A stretch of DNA of 13,096 bases from SIG510 sp045540975. GTDB taxonomy: Bacteria > Bacillota > Clostridia > Oscillospirales > JAAYXM01. This document shows positions 6,111 through 12,893 of this stretch, piece after piece; position 1 is the stretch's first letter; each line of letters begins with the position of its first letter. The notes under the pieces were generated by a model, which worked only from the letters and a program-made list of their open reading frames with translations, was not told the origin of the DNA and did no database searches. The position numbers and the translations under genes are program-made. The DNA lies in contig JAZQIE010000102.1 of assembly GCA_045540975.1 (NCBI GenBank), forward strand, positions 1 through 13,096, written 5' to 3'.

Positions 6111-7075
6111 AGTATTTGGAAGAATTGCTGAAAGTCCCCGCACCGAGCGGTGCGGAGGGTGCGAGGCGCGCACTTATTGAACGGCTTGCCGCCCCGTTTG
6201 CGGACGAAATCACCACCGATGTTCTGGGCAATCTCATTGTGCGGAAAAAGGGCGCGGGCGAGAAAGTCATGCTCTGCGCACATATGGACACCATCGGTAT
6301 GATTGCAACCCGTGTGGAAAACGGGTTTGTGCGCTTTGGTGCGCTCGGCGGACTCGATGTCCGCGATTTGCAGAATATCCCGGTTGTCTTTGAAAACGGG
6401 ACCGAGGGGGTACTCTCTTACGAGGGCAAGACCCCCGCAAAGGACCGCAAACTACACCACTGCTTTATTGATATCGGAGACGGCAAGGTGCAGGTGGGTG
6501 ACCGCGCGAGTTTTGCAGGCGGCATCCGCGCAATCGGAAGCAACCTGATTTGCGCGCCGTATCTGGATAACACCTTGGGCTGTGCGATTTTGCTCAACGT
6601 CCTCGAGGAGATGGGCGAGAGCGAATACGATGTGTATTTTGTCTTCACCGTGCAGGAGGAAGTGGGACTTCGCGGCGCGAAGACCGCGGCATTCGGCATT
6701 GCGCCGAAATTCTCGCTTGCGGTGGACGTGACCGATTCGGGGGATTTGCCCGAAACCGATGTGGTGATGGAGACCAAGCTTGGCGGCGGTGCGGCAATCA
6801 AGATTATGGACCGCTCGATTGTGTGCCACCCGAAGATGGTGGGAGCACTCAAGGCTTGCGCGGAGAAGAACGGGATTTCGTATCAGTCCGAGATTCTGAC
6901 CGCGGGCGGTACGGATGCGGGCGCGGTGCATCTGAGCGGAAGCGGTGTGATTACGGGCGGTGTGAGTATCCCGACCCGTTACATCCATTCCCCGTGCGAA
7001 ACCGCGGACAAGCGCGACTGTGACGCGGCAATCAAACTCATTCGATTGGCATTGGAGCAAGCGGCATTCATCTAA
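6107..7075 (+). CDS. M42 family metallo-aminopeptidase (paralogue 3 of 3)
   Basis: At 322 residues this is the shortest of the three M42 enzymes. Readable metal-site residues are CAHMDTIG (His59, Asp61), YLDNTLGC (Asp154), QEEVGLRG (Glu184/185), AVDVTD (Asp207) and RYIHSPCE (His294). The canonical DDR motif has become DNT: the bridging Asp is kept but the next Asp and the Arg are lost. The start ATG overlaps the previous stop by four bases, with AAGGAGA seven bases upstream. Its N-terminus MKYLEELL resembles paralogue 1 (MKYLEQLQ), while the QEEVGLRG region is nearly identical in DNA to paralogue 2, giving a mosaic relationship. It is expected to be a cytoplasmic exopeptidase; altered specificity or a subunit role in a mixed particle is possible. 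Confidence 0.92.
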   Translation: MKYLEELLKVPAPSGAEGARRALIERLAAPFADEITTDVLGNLIVRKKGAGEKVMLCAHMDTIGMIATRVENGFVRFGALGGLDVRDLQNIPVVFENGTEGVLSYEGKTPAKDRKLHHCFIDIGDGKVQVGDRASFAGGIRAIGSNLICAPYLDNTLGCAILLNVLEEMGESEYDVYFVFTVQEEVGLRGAKTAAFGIAPKFSLAVDVTDSGDLPETDVVMETKLGGGAAIKIMDRSIVCHPKMVGALKACAEKNGISYQSEILTAGGTDAGAVHLSGSGVITGGVSIPTRYIHSPCETADKRDCDAAIKLIRLALEQAAFI

Positions 7076-7087
7076 GGGGGGAGTGTC

Positions 7088-8017
7088 ATGAATCTACTGC
7101 ATTTGAAATACGCGGTCGAGGTGGAAAAGACCGGCTCGATTACGCAGGCGGCGGAAAACCTGTTTATGGGTCAGCCGAATTTGAGCAAGGCGATTAAAGA
7201 ACTGGAAGCCACGGTTGGAATGCTGATTTTCAAGCGCACCTCAAAGGGTGTGGTGGCAACCCCGAAGGGCGCGGAGTTTTTGGAGCGCGCACGCGCGATT
7301 TTGAGTCAGATGGAGGCACTCGAGCAAGAGTACCGCCCCCATCAGGAGGACCGTGTGTCCCTTTCGGTGTGTATTCCGCGCGCAAGCTACATCGCATACG
7401 CGTTTGCGAATTTTGTAAAGGGCTTGGATTTGGGGAAAGAGCTGGACGTGAATTTCCGCGAGACCAGTTCGGTGGAGACCATCGGATGTGTCGCGCGCGG
7501 GGAATTTGACGTGGGCATCATCCGTTACAACCGCCAATATGAAAAGTATTTCATGAATCAGATGGTGGAGAAGGGTCTACAGTATGAACCGGTCTGCTCG
7601 TTTGACAAGGTGATTCTGCTCAACCACAACCATCCTCTTGCGGGGCAGGAGACGGTTTCGGAGGCCGACCTTGCGCCGTACATCGAAATTGCGCACGGTG
7701 ACCATGCGGTGCCGTATCTCTCCTTTGCGGAAATGAAGGAGGAGGAGCCGTCTCTCGGCGCACGGCGGATTCATATCTACGAGCGCGGCAGTCAGTTCTG
7801 CCTGCTCAAACGTGTGCCCGGCTGCTTTATGTGGGTCTCTCCCGTGCCCGACGAGGTATTGGACCGCCACAATCTGGTGCAGCGCCGCTGCCCGACCGCA
7901 AAGCAAGCCCACCGCGACCTTTTGGTGTATCACAAGGACCGCAAGCTGAATGTCTATGAAAAAGCGTTCCTAAACGAGGTGTTTGCGGTGCGTGACGGAC
8001 TCGGAATGCACGCGTAA
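7088..8017 (+). CDS. LysR-family transcriptional regulator
   Basis: This is a 309-residue LysR-type regulator. The N-terminal winged helix-turn-helix (about residues 1-60) reads LKYAVEVEKTGSITQAAENL and then QPNLSKAIKELEATVGMLIFKRT, closely matching the LTTR consensus. A linker helix (about 62-85) is followed by a periplasmic-binding-protein-like effector domain starting at RVSLSVCIPRASYIAYAF. The ATG has AAGGGGGGAG in front of it and lies only 12 bases after the last M42 stop, so it is almost certainly the last gene of the murD-M42 operon. LysR regulators often control their own or a neighbouring unit. Candidates here are the peptidase operon or the alcohol dehydrogenase genes just downstream, but no clear T-N11-A site was identified. 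The effector is unknown. Confidence 0.93.
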   Translation: MNLLHLKYAVEVEKTGSITQAAENLFMGQPNLSKAIKELEATVGMLIFKRTSKGVVATPKGAEFLERARAILSQMEALEQEYRPHQEDRVSLSVCIPRASYIAYAFANFVKGLDLGKELDVNFRETSSVETIGCVARGEFDVGIIRYNRQYEKYFMNQMVEKGLQYEPVCSFDKVILLNHNHPLAGQETVSEADLAPYIEIAHGDHAVPYLSFAEMKEEEPSLGARRIHIYERGSQFCLLKRVPGCFMWVSPVPDEVLDRHNLVQRRCPTAKQAHRDLLVYHKDRKLNVYEKAFLNEVFAVRDGLGMHA

Positions 8018-8035
8018 TTGTTAAGAATCTATCAA
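8018..8035. promoter_or_regulatory. Weak second Rex-like site
   Basis: TTGTTAAGAATCTATCAA directly follows the LysR stop. The left half is a perfect Rex half-site (TTGTTAA); the right half matches five of seven. It also gives a 10-base perfect inverted repeat (8019-8028 with 8102-8111) with the strong site 80 bases downstream. Confidence 0.3.
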
Positions 8036-8073
8036 AGTATGCCTGTTTTTATATACAGGCATACTTTTTTTAT
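8034..8073 (+). terminator. Intrinsic terminator of the murD-M42-lysR operon
   Basis: A perfect 13-base-pair stem (8034-8046 with 8055-8067) has an eight-base loop and ends in seven or more T residues. It is partly symmetrical (AAA before, TTT after), so it may also work weakly on the other strand. Confidence 0.92.
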
Positions 8074-8075
8074 AT

Positions 8076-8104
8076 TTCACAAGCAAAATAATTTGTGTTA
8101 AATT
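8076..8104 (+). promoter_or_regulatory. Promoter of the alcohol dehydrogenase operon
   Basis: The -35 is TTCACA (8076-8081, five of six matches) and the -10 is TAAATT (8099-8104, four of six), separated by 17 bases. The Rex-type operator covers the whole -10, so repressor binding would block RNA polymerase. Confidence 0.6.
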
Positions 8105-8111
8105 CTTAACA
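8096..8111. promoter_or_regulatory. Rex-type redox operator
   Basis: TGTTAAATTCTTAACA is a perfect 6-4-6 palindrome. It matches 12 of 14 defined positions of the Firmicutes Rex consensus TTGTTAA-N4-TTAACAA; only the outermost base of each half differs. Rex represses fermentation genes when NADH/NAD is low. The site overlaps the -10 of an alcohol dehydrogenase promoter, a classical Rex target. The rex gene itself is not in the window. Confidence 0.75.
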
Positions 8112-8155
8112 GAGTAAAAACTCTGAATACCGAAAAAATTGGGAGGCATACTATC

Positions 8156-9331
8156 ATGGCAAGATTTACTTTACCGAGAGACATTTACTACGGCGCAGGC
8201 GCAATGGAAGAACTCAAGAACATTTCGGGTAAGCGCGCGATCATCGTGGTCGGCGGCGGCTCCATGAGGCGTTTCGGATTCCTGGATCAGGCTGTCAGCT
8301 ACTTAAACGAAGCAGGCATCGAAGTCAAGCTCTTTGAGAACGTCGAGCCGGATCCCTCTGTTGAGACTGTCATGCGCGGCGCGGAAGCAATGCGCGAGTT
8401 CCAGCCGGATTGGATTATCTCCATGGGCGGCGGTTCTCCGATTGATGCTGCAAAGGCAATGTGGGCATTCTATGAATACCCGGAAACCACCTTCGAGCAG
8501 CTTTGCATCCCGTTCAATTTCCCGACCCTTCGCCAGAAGGCAAAATTCATCGCAATCCCGTCCACCTCGGGTACCGCAACCGAAGTCACCGCATTCTCGG
8601 TCATCACCGACTATGCAAAGGGCATCAAGTATCCGCTCGCTGACTTCAACATCACCCCGGACATCGCGATTGTGGATCCGAAGCTTGCTGAGACCATGCC
8701 GCAGACCCTGACCGCACACACCGGTATGGACGCGCTGACCCATGCAATCGAAGCGTACGTTTCCACCCTGCACACCCCGTTCACCGATCCGCTTGCTCTC
8801 AAGGCAATCAAGATGGTCTTCGAGTACCTCGAAGCATCCTACAACGGCGATAAGAACGCACGTGAGCAGATGCACTATGCACAGTGCCTCGCGGGTATGG
8901 CATTCTCCAATGCGCTCCTCGGCATTGTCCACTCCATGGCACACAAAACCGGTGCTGCATTCTCCACCGGCCACATTCCGCACGGCTGCGCAAACGCAAT
9001 CTATCTGCCGTACGTCATTCAGTACAACGCAAAGACCGCGGAAGCACGTTATGCGGAAATCGCACGCGAAATCGGTCTTGCAGGCAACACCGATGCAGAA
9101 CTGACCGCTGCACTCTGCGATAAGATTACCGCGTTCAACCGCACCCTCAACATCCCGACCACCCTCAAGGAATTCGGCATCAATGAAGCGGAATTCAAGG
9201 AAAAGATTGCGGAGATTTCGGTCAACGCGGTCGGCGATGCTTGCACCGGCTCGAATCCGCGCGAAATCGACCCGGCAAACATGGAAAAGCTCTTCACCGC
9301 AATCTACTACGGAGACAAGGTGGAGTTCTAA
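8156..9331 (+). CDS. Iron-containing alcohol dehydrogenase
   Basis: This 391-residue group III (iron-dependent) alcohol dehydrogenase reduces aldehydes such as butyraldehyde or acetaldehyde to alcohols with NAD(P)H. The N-terminal dinucleotide-binding domain has VVGGGSMRR (31-39) and MGGGSPIDAAKAM (90-102). The C-terminal helical metal domain has GMDALTHAIEA (Asp192, His196) and IVHSMAHKTGAAFSTGHIPHG, giving His259 and probably His276 as the other iron ligands, with His263 near the active site. The length and the HIPHGCANAIYLPYVI motif resemble butanol-dehydrogenase-like members. GGGAGG (8141-8146) precedes the ATG by nine bases. Transcription is probably under Rex control. Alanine codons are rich in GCA/GCT and proline in CCG, unlike the GCG-rich murD operon, suggesting selection for high expression. 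It is the first gene of a two-gene unit with the secondary alcohol dehydrogenase. Confidence 0.94.
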   Translation: MARFTLPRDIYYGAGAMEELKNISGKRAIIVVGGGSMRRFGFLDQAVSYLNEAGIEVKLFENVEPDPSVETVMRGAEAMREFQPDWIISMGGGSPIDAAKAMWAFYEYPETTFEQLCIPFNFPTLRQKAKFIAIPSTSGTATEVTAFSVITDYAKGIKYPLADFNITPDIAIVDPKLAETMPQTLTAHTGMDALTHAIEAYVSTLHTPFTDPLALKAIKMVFEYLEASYNGDKNAREQMHYAQCLAGMAFSNALLGIVHSMAHKTGAAFSTGHIPHGCANAIYLPYVIQYNAKTAEARYAEIAREIGLAGNTDAELTAALCDKITAFNRTLNIPTTLKEFGINEAEFKEKIAEISVNAVGDACTGSNPREIDPANMEKLFTAIYYGDKVEF

Positions 9332-9359
9332 TACCGAAAACTTAACAGGAGGCTCATCA

Positions 9360-10415
9360 ATGAAAGGTTACGCAATGCTTGGAATTGGTAAAACCGGCTG
9401 GATTGAAAAGGACCGCCCCAAATGCGGCCCGCTCGATGCCATTGTTCGCCCCATTGCCATCTCCCCGTGTACCTCGGACGTACACACGGTCTGGGAAGGC
9501 GCAATCGGAGAGAGGACCGATATGATTTTAGGTCATGAAGCGGTCGGTGAGGTGACAGAGGTCGGCAGTCTGGTGTGCGATTTCAAGGTTGGTGACCGCG
9601 TCATTGTCCCCGCCATCACCCCGAATTGGAGCAAGCGTGAATCCCAAGCGGGATATTCCATGCACTCGGGCGGGATGCTGGCAGGTTGGAAATTCTCCAA
9701 CTTCAAGGACGGCGTTTTCGGTGAGTACTTCCATGTAAACGAAGCGGACGGAAATCTCGCTCTGCTTCCCGACGGCATTGACCCCGCAGAGGCGGTCATG
9801 CTCAGCGATATGGTTCCCACCGGCTTTCACGGTGTGGAGCTTGCGGATGTACAATTCGGTGACACGGTCGCGGTCATCGGCATCGGCCCGGTCGGGCTCA
9901 TGTCGGTCGCGGCGGCGGCATTGCGCGGCGCGTCGCATCTGATTGCGGTGGGCTCACGTCCGAATTGTATCCAAGTCGCCAAAGAATACGGCGCGACCGA
10001 TATCGTCAACTACAAGGAAGGCGATATCGTGGAGCAAATCAAGGAGCTTACCCACGGAGCGGGTGTTGACCGCGTGGTGGTCGCAGGCGGCGACAACGAC
10101 ACCTTCATCCAAGCGGTCGAGATGCTAAAGCCCGGCGGAAAAATCGGCAACGTCAACTACCTCGGCGAAGGCGATTATATCCGCATTCCGCGTGTGGAAT
10201 GGGGCTGCGGCATGGGACACAAAACCGTTGCGGGCGGTTTGATGCCGGGCGGCCGTCTCCGTATGGAGAAACTGGTCAGCCTGCTGGAAACCCACCGTCT
10301 GGACACGGGAAAGCTCCTGACCCATAAGCTTCACGGCTTTGAGAAGGCGGAGGAGGCCCTCATGCTCATGAAGGACAAACCGCGCGACCTCATCAAGCCG
10401 GTTGTGATTTTGTAA
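9360..10415 (+). CDS. adh: NADP(H)-dependent secondary alcohol dehydrogenase (zinc, CbADH/TbADH-like)
   Basis: At 351 residues this protein is collinear with the Clostridium beijerinckii and Thermoanaerobacter brockii secondary alcohol dehydrogenases. It begins MKGYAMLGIGKTGWIEKDRP and keeps catalytic zinc ligands Cys37, His59, Glu60 and Asp150. The Rossmann motif is GIGPVGL, and Gly198-Ser199-Arg200 and Tyr218 are the residues that fix NADP specificity in that family. The structural zinc of horse-type enzymes is absent, as expected. The likely reaction is interconversion of ketones and secondary alcohols (acetone/isopropanol, butanone/2-butanol) with NADPH. AGGAGG (9347-9352) precedes the ATG by seven bases; an in-frame extension upstream overlaps the iron-dependent gene and has no support. 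It lies 28 bases after that gene and shares its promoter. Coupling to nfnAB downstream would connect its NADPH demand to ferredoxin and NADH. Confidence 0.95.
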   Translation: MKGYAMLGIGKTGWIEKDRPKCGPLDAIVRPIAISPCTSDVHTVWEGAIGERTDMILGHEAVGEVTEVGSLVCDFKVGDRVIVPAITPNWSKRESQAGYSMHSGGMLAGWKFSNFKDGVFGEYFHVNEADGNLALLPDGIDPAEAVMLSDMVPTGFHGVELADVQFGDTVAVIGIGPVGLMSVAAAALRGASHLIAVGSRPNCIQVAKEYGATDIVNYKEGDIVEQIKELTHGAGVDRVVVAGGDNDTFIQAVEMLKPGGKIGNVNYLGEGDYIRIPRVEWGCGMGHKTVAGGLMPGGRLRMEKLVSLLETHRLDTGKLLTHKLHGFEKAEEALMLMKDKPRDLIKPVVIL

Positions 10416-10426
10416 CGAACGGAAAA

Positions 10427-10457
10427 CTGACCCGAGGGGGATTTTCTCTCGGGTCAG
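10427..10457 (+). terminator. Hairpin terminator after the alcohol dehydrogenase genes
   Basis: A perfect 10-base-pair stem (CTGACCCGAG, 10427-10436, with 10448-10457) starts 11 bases after the stop codon. Only CTTTCG follows, so the T-tract is weak and some readthrough into nfnAB is possible. Confidence 0.65.
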
Positions 10458-10492
10458 CTTTCGTGCGTTTCGGCAATTGACAAAAAAGTGTA

Positions 10493-10521
10493 CAAAACCC
10501 CTTGAATTTTCTTGGGTTTTG
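10493..10521. promoter_or_regulatory. Inverted repeat around the nfnA -35, possible operator
   Basis: CAAAACCC (10493-10500) and GGGTTTTG (10514-10521) form a perfect 8-base inverted repeat with a 13-base centre. The -35 hexamer TTGAAT lies inside the centre. Position and symmetry suit a repressor or activator site; the regulator is unknown. Confidence 0.4.
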
Positions 10522-10530
10522 GTCTACAAT
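10502..10530 (+). promoter_or_regulatory. Promoter of nfnAB
   Basis: TTGAAT (10502-10507) is followed after 17 bases by TACAAT (10525-10530, five of six matches). The predicted transcript start near 10537 leaves a leader of about 55 bases. Confidence 0.65.
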
Positions 10531-10540
10531 AGAAATTGAT

Positions 10541-10563
10541 ACACTGTCGAAGTTCGGCGGTGT
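10541..10563 (+). other. 5' leader stem-loop of nfnA mRNA
   Basis: 10541-10551 pairs with 10553-10563 around a CGAAGTTCG centre, with two G-U pairs, placing a hairpin within a few bases of the predicted 5' end. It may stabilise the mRNA or affect translation. It resembles no riboswitch class I know. Confidence 0.35.
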
Positions 10564-10591
10564 GAAATACGATAAGAAAGATGTGAGAGAC

Positions 10592-11434
10592 TTGTTTAAG
10601 ATTGTGAACAAAAAAGTTCTGAATCCCACAGTCACTCTGCTTGAGATTGACGCTCCGCGCGTTGCAAAGAAAGCAGAGCCGGGTCAGTTCATCATTCTGC
10701 GCGTCGACGAAAACGGTGAACGCATTCCGCTTACCATTGCGGATTTCAACCGTGAGCGCGGAACCGTGACCATTATTTTCCAACTGGTGGGTGCAACCAC
10801 AAAGGCACTCGGCAAGATGGAGGTTGGTGATGCTTTGGCAGACTTTGTCGGTCCGCTCGGCACCCCGTCTCACACCGAAGGTCTTAAAAAAGTTGCGGTC
10901 ATCGGCGGCGGCGTGGGCTGTGCAATCGCATACCCGGTCGCAAAGAAACTCCACGAGCAGGGCACCGTTGTCCATTCCATCGTGGGCTTCCGCAATCAGG
11001 ATTTGGTCATCCTGGAGGATGAATTTACCGCAGTCAGCGATATTATGAAAATCATGACCGATGACGGTTCTTACGGCACCAAGGGTCTTGTTACCGATGC
11101 GCTGAAAGCCCTCATCGACAGCGGCGAGCAGTATGACGAAGTCATCGCAATCGGCCCGGTCATCATGATGAAGTTTGTTTCCAAACTCACCAAGGAATAC
11201 GGCATCAAAACCACCGTCAGCATGAACCCGATTATGATTGACGGTACCGGTATGTGCGGCGGCTGCCGTCTCACCGTTGGCGGCGAGACCAAGTTCGCTT
11301 GCGTGGACGGTCCGGATTTCGACGGTCATCTGGTCGACTTCGATCAGCTCATGAAGAGAAACATGATGTACAAACCGTTTGAGCAGGAAGCAGACTGCAA
11401 TCTTTTGAAGAAGGGGGAAAACGCAAATGCCTAA
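10592..11434 (+). CDS. nfnA: NADH-dependent ferredoxin:NADP oxidoreductase small subunit (NfnA)
   Basis: NfnA carries the FAD and NAD(H) site of the cytoplasmic NfnAB complex, which couples NADH and reduced ferredoxin to NADP reduction by flavin-based electron bifurcation/confurcation. The 280-residue protein shows a ferredoxin-reductase-like FAD domain (PGQFIILR, 30-37; RIPLTIAD, 44-51), a nucleotide-binding segment VAVIGGGVGCAIAYPVAKKL (101-120) and a C-terminal [2Fe-2S] motif. That motif is DGTGMCGGC (Asp217, Cys222, Cys225) and then FACVDGPDFDG (Cys237), the Asp-plus-three-Cys ligand pattern known for this family. The start is chosen as TTG 10592-10594. It gives MFKIVNKKVLNPTV, matching how family members begin, and a long partial Shine-Dalgarno match (10577-10586) precedes it. 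GTG 10562 lies in a hairpin without a ribosome site. The last eight bases overlap nfnB. Confidence 0.92.
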   Translation: MFKIVNKKVLNPTVTLLEIDAPRVAKKAEPGQFIILRVDENGERIPLTIADFNRERGTVTIIFQLVGATTKALGKMEVGDALADFVGPLGTPSHTEGLKKVAVIGGGVGCAIAYPVAKKLHEQGTVVHSIVGFRNQDLVILEDEFTAVSDIMKIMTDDGSYGTKGLVTDALKALIDSGEQYDEVIAIGPVIMMKFVSKLTKEYGIKTTVSMNPIMIDGTGMCGGCRLTVGGETKFACVDGPDFDGHLVDFDQLMKRNMMYKPFEQEADCNLLKKGENANA

Positions 11435-12815
11435 TATGTCTTTGACCAAAGTCCCCATGCCCGAAGATGCACCCGAGATTCGCAACAAGAATTTTGAAGA
11501 GGTTGCGCTCGGTTACACCGAAGCAATGGCGCAGGAAGAGGCAGACCGCTGCCTGAATTGTAAGACCCGTCCGTGTGTGAACGGATGCCCGGTCGGTGTT
11601 CCGATTCCGGAATTCATCGCACTCATCAAAGCGGGCGATTTTATCGGCGCTGCAAAGAAAATCAAGGAAATGAACCTGCTCCCCGCAATCTGCGGCCGTG
11701 TTTGTCCGCAGGAGAGCCAGTGCGAAAAGCTCTGTGTCCGCGGTATCAAGGGTGAATCGGTCGGTATCGGCCGTCTGGAGCGTTTTGCGGCAGACTACCT
11801 GCTCGCACATCCGGAAAAAGCGGAAAAGCCCGAAAGCAACGGCCACAAGGTCGCAATCGTCGGCTCGGGTCCCTCGGGTCTCAGCTGCGCGGGTGAACTC
11901 GCACGTCAGGGCTACGAGGTCACCGTATTTGAAGCATTACATAAAGCAGGCGGTGTTTTGGTCTACGGAATTCCGGAATTCCGTCTTCCGAAGTCCATCG
12001 TTCAGCAGGAAATCGATAACTTGAAGGAACTCGGCGTTACCTTTGTGACCGACTTTGTCGTGGGTAAGACCGCAACCGTTGACGAGCTCTTCGAGGACGG
12101 CTTTGAGGCAATCTTTGTCGGCTCGGGCGCAGGTCTTCCGTCCTTCATGAAGATTCCGGGCGAAGAATTCTCCGGTGTTTACTCGGCAAACGAATTCCTC
12201 ACCCGTATCAACCTGATGAAGGCATATCAGCCGGATTCCACCACCCCAATCATGAAGCCGAAGAAAGTGGCTGTCATCGGCGGCGGCAATGTCGCAATGG
12301 ATGCGGCACGCTGCGCAAAGCGCATCGGCGCGGACGAAGTTACCATCGTGTACCGCAGAACCGAAAAGGAACTGCCTGCACGTCTGGAAGAAATCCACCA
12401 CGCGAAGGAAGAGGGCATCAACTTCCATATGCTGGTCAGCCCGGTTGAAATTTTGGGCGACGAAAACGGCTGGGTCTCCGGCATTCGCTGCATCAAGATG
12501 GAACTCGGTGAGCCGGATGCAAGCGGTCGTTGCCGTCCTGTCCCGATTGAAGGCAGCGAGTTCGACATGGAGATGGATTGTGTTGTCATGGCAATCGGTA
12601 ACTCCCCGAATCCGCTCATCAGCCAGACCACCAAGGGTCTGGAAACCAACCGTAAGGGCTGCCTCGTTCTGACCGACGAGGATGCACTTGCAACCACCCG
12701 TGAGGGTGTGTACGCGGGCGGTGACGCGGTCACCGGTGCCGCAACCGTTATTTTGGCAATGGGCGCAGGCAAAACCGCGGCAAAATCCATTGACGCATAT
12801 ATTCAAAGCAAGTAA
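11427..12815 (+). CDS. nfnB: NADH-dependent ferredoxin:NADP oxidoreductase large subunit (NfnB), GltD/GltA family
   Basis: NfnB holds the bifurcating FAD, the NADP(H) site and two [4Fe-4S] clusters. In its 462 residues the N-terminal ferredoxin-like region has eight cysteines in two sets: CLNCKTRPCVNGC (42, 45, 50, 54) and CGRVCPQESQCEKLC (89, 93, 99, 103). The FAD site GSGPSG (146-151) is followed by GGVLVYGIPEFRLPK, and the NADPH site VIGGGNVAMDAARCAKRIGA and VYRRTEKELPA lies near residues 284-318. Near the C-terminus YAGGDAVTGAATVILAMGAG binds FAD. The same fold occurs in the small subunit of glutamate synthase, but direct pairing with nfnA (eight-base overlap) favours NfnB. AAGGGGG (11411-11417) precedes the ATG by nine bases. 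Its codon usage resembles the alcohol dehydrogenases, as expected for strongly expressed energy genes. Confidence 0.94.
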   Translation: MPNMSLTKVPMPEDAPEIRNKNFEEVALGYTEAMAQEEADRCLNCKTRPCVNGCPVGVPIPEFIALIKAGDFIGAAKKIKEMNLLPAICGRVCPQESQCEKLCVRGIKGESVGIGRLERFAADYLLAHPEKAEKPESNGHKVAIVGSGPSGLSCAGELARQGYEVTVFEALHKAGGVLVYGIPEFRLPKSIVQQEIDNLKELGVTFVTDFVVGKTATVDELFEDGFEAIFVGSGAGLPSFMKIPGEEFSGVYSANEFLTRINLMKAYQPDSTTPIMKPKKVAVIGGGNVAMDAARCAKRIGADEVTIVYRRTEKELPARLEEIHHAKEEGINFHMLVSPVEILGDENGWVSGIRCIKMELGEPDASGRCRPVPIEGSEFDMEMDCVVMAIGNSPNPLISQTTKGLETNRKGCLVLTDEDALATTREGVYAGGDAVTGAATVILAMGAGKTAAKSIDAYIQSK

Positions 12816-12825
12816 TTGACTGACC

Positions 12826-12853
12826 GCCGTCGCGGCAGAAATGCTGCGGCGGC
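12826..12853 (+). other. Intercistronic GC-rich hairpin between nfnB and nuoE
   Basis: A 12-base-pair stem (12826-12837 with 12842-12853, two G-U pairs) is closed by a GAAA tetraloop and followed by a small ACAG/CTGT hairpin and only TTT. It could be a leaky terminator, a processing site or a 3' stabiliser of the nfnAB message. Confidence 0.5.
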
Positions 12854-12893
12854 ACAGTGCTGTTTAGAAAAAGATAGAAAAAGGAGTCTCAAA

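Noticed and set aside
9183..9359. N-terminal extension of the secondary alcohol dehydrogenase overlapping the iron-dependent gene
   Set aside because: The MKGYAMLGI start at 9360 matches the family exactly and has AGGAGG upstream; the extension is an out-of-frame reading of the upstream gene.
10502..10591. Upstream starts for nfnA (ATG-like start at 10502 or GTG at 10562)
   Set aside because: 10502 is the -35 region, before the transcript start; GTG 10562 lies in a hairpin without a Shine-Dalgarno match. TTG 10592 gives the usual family N-terminus.
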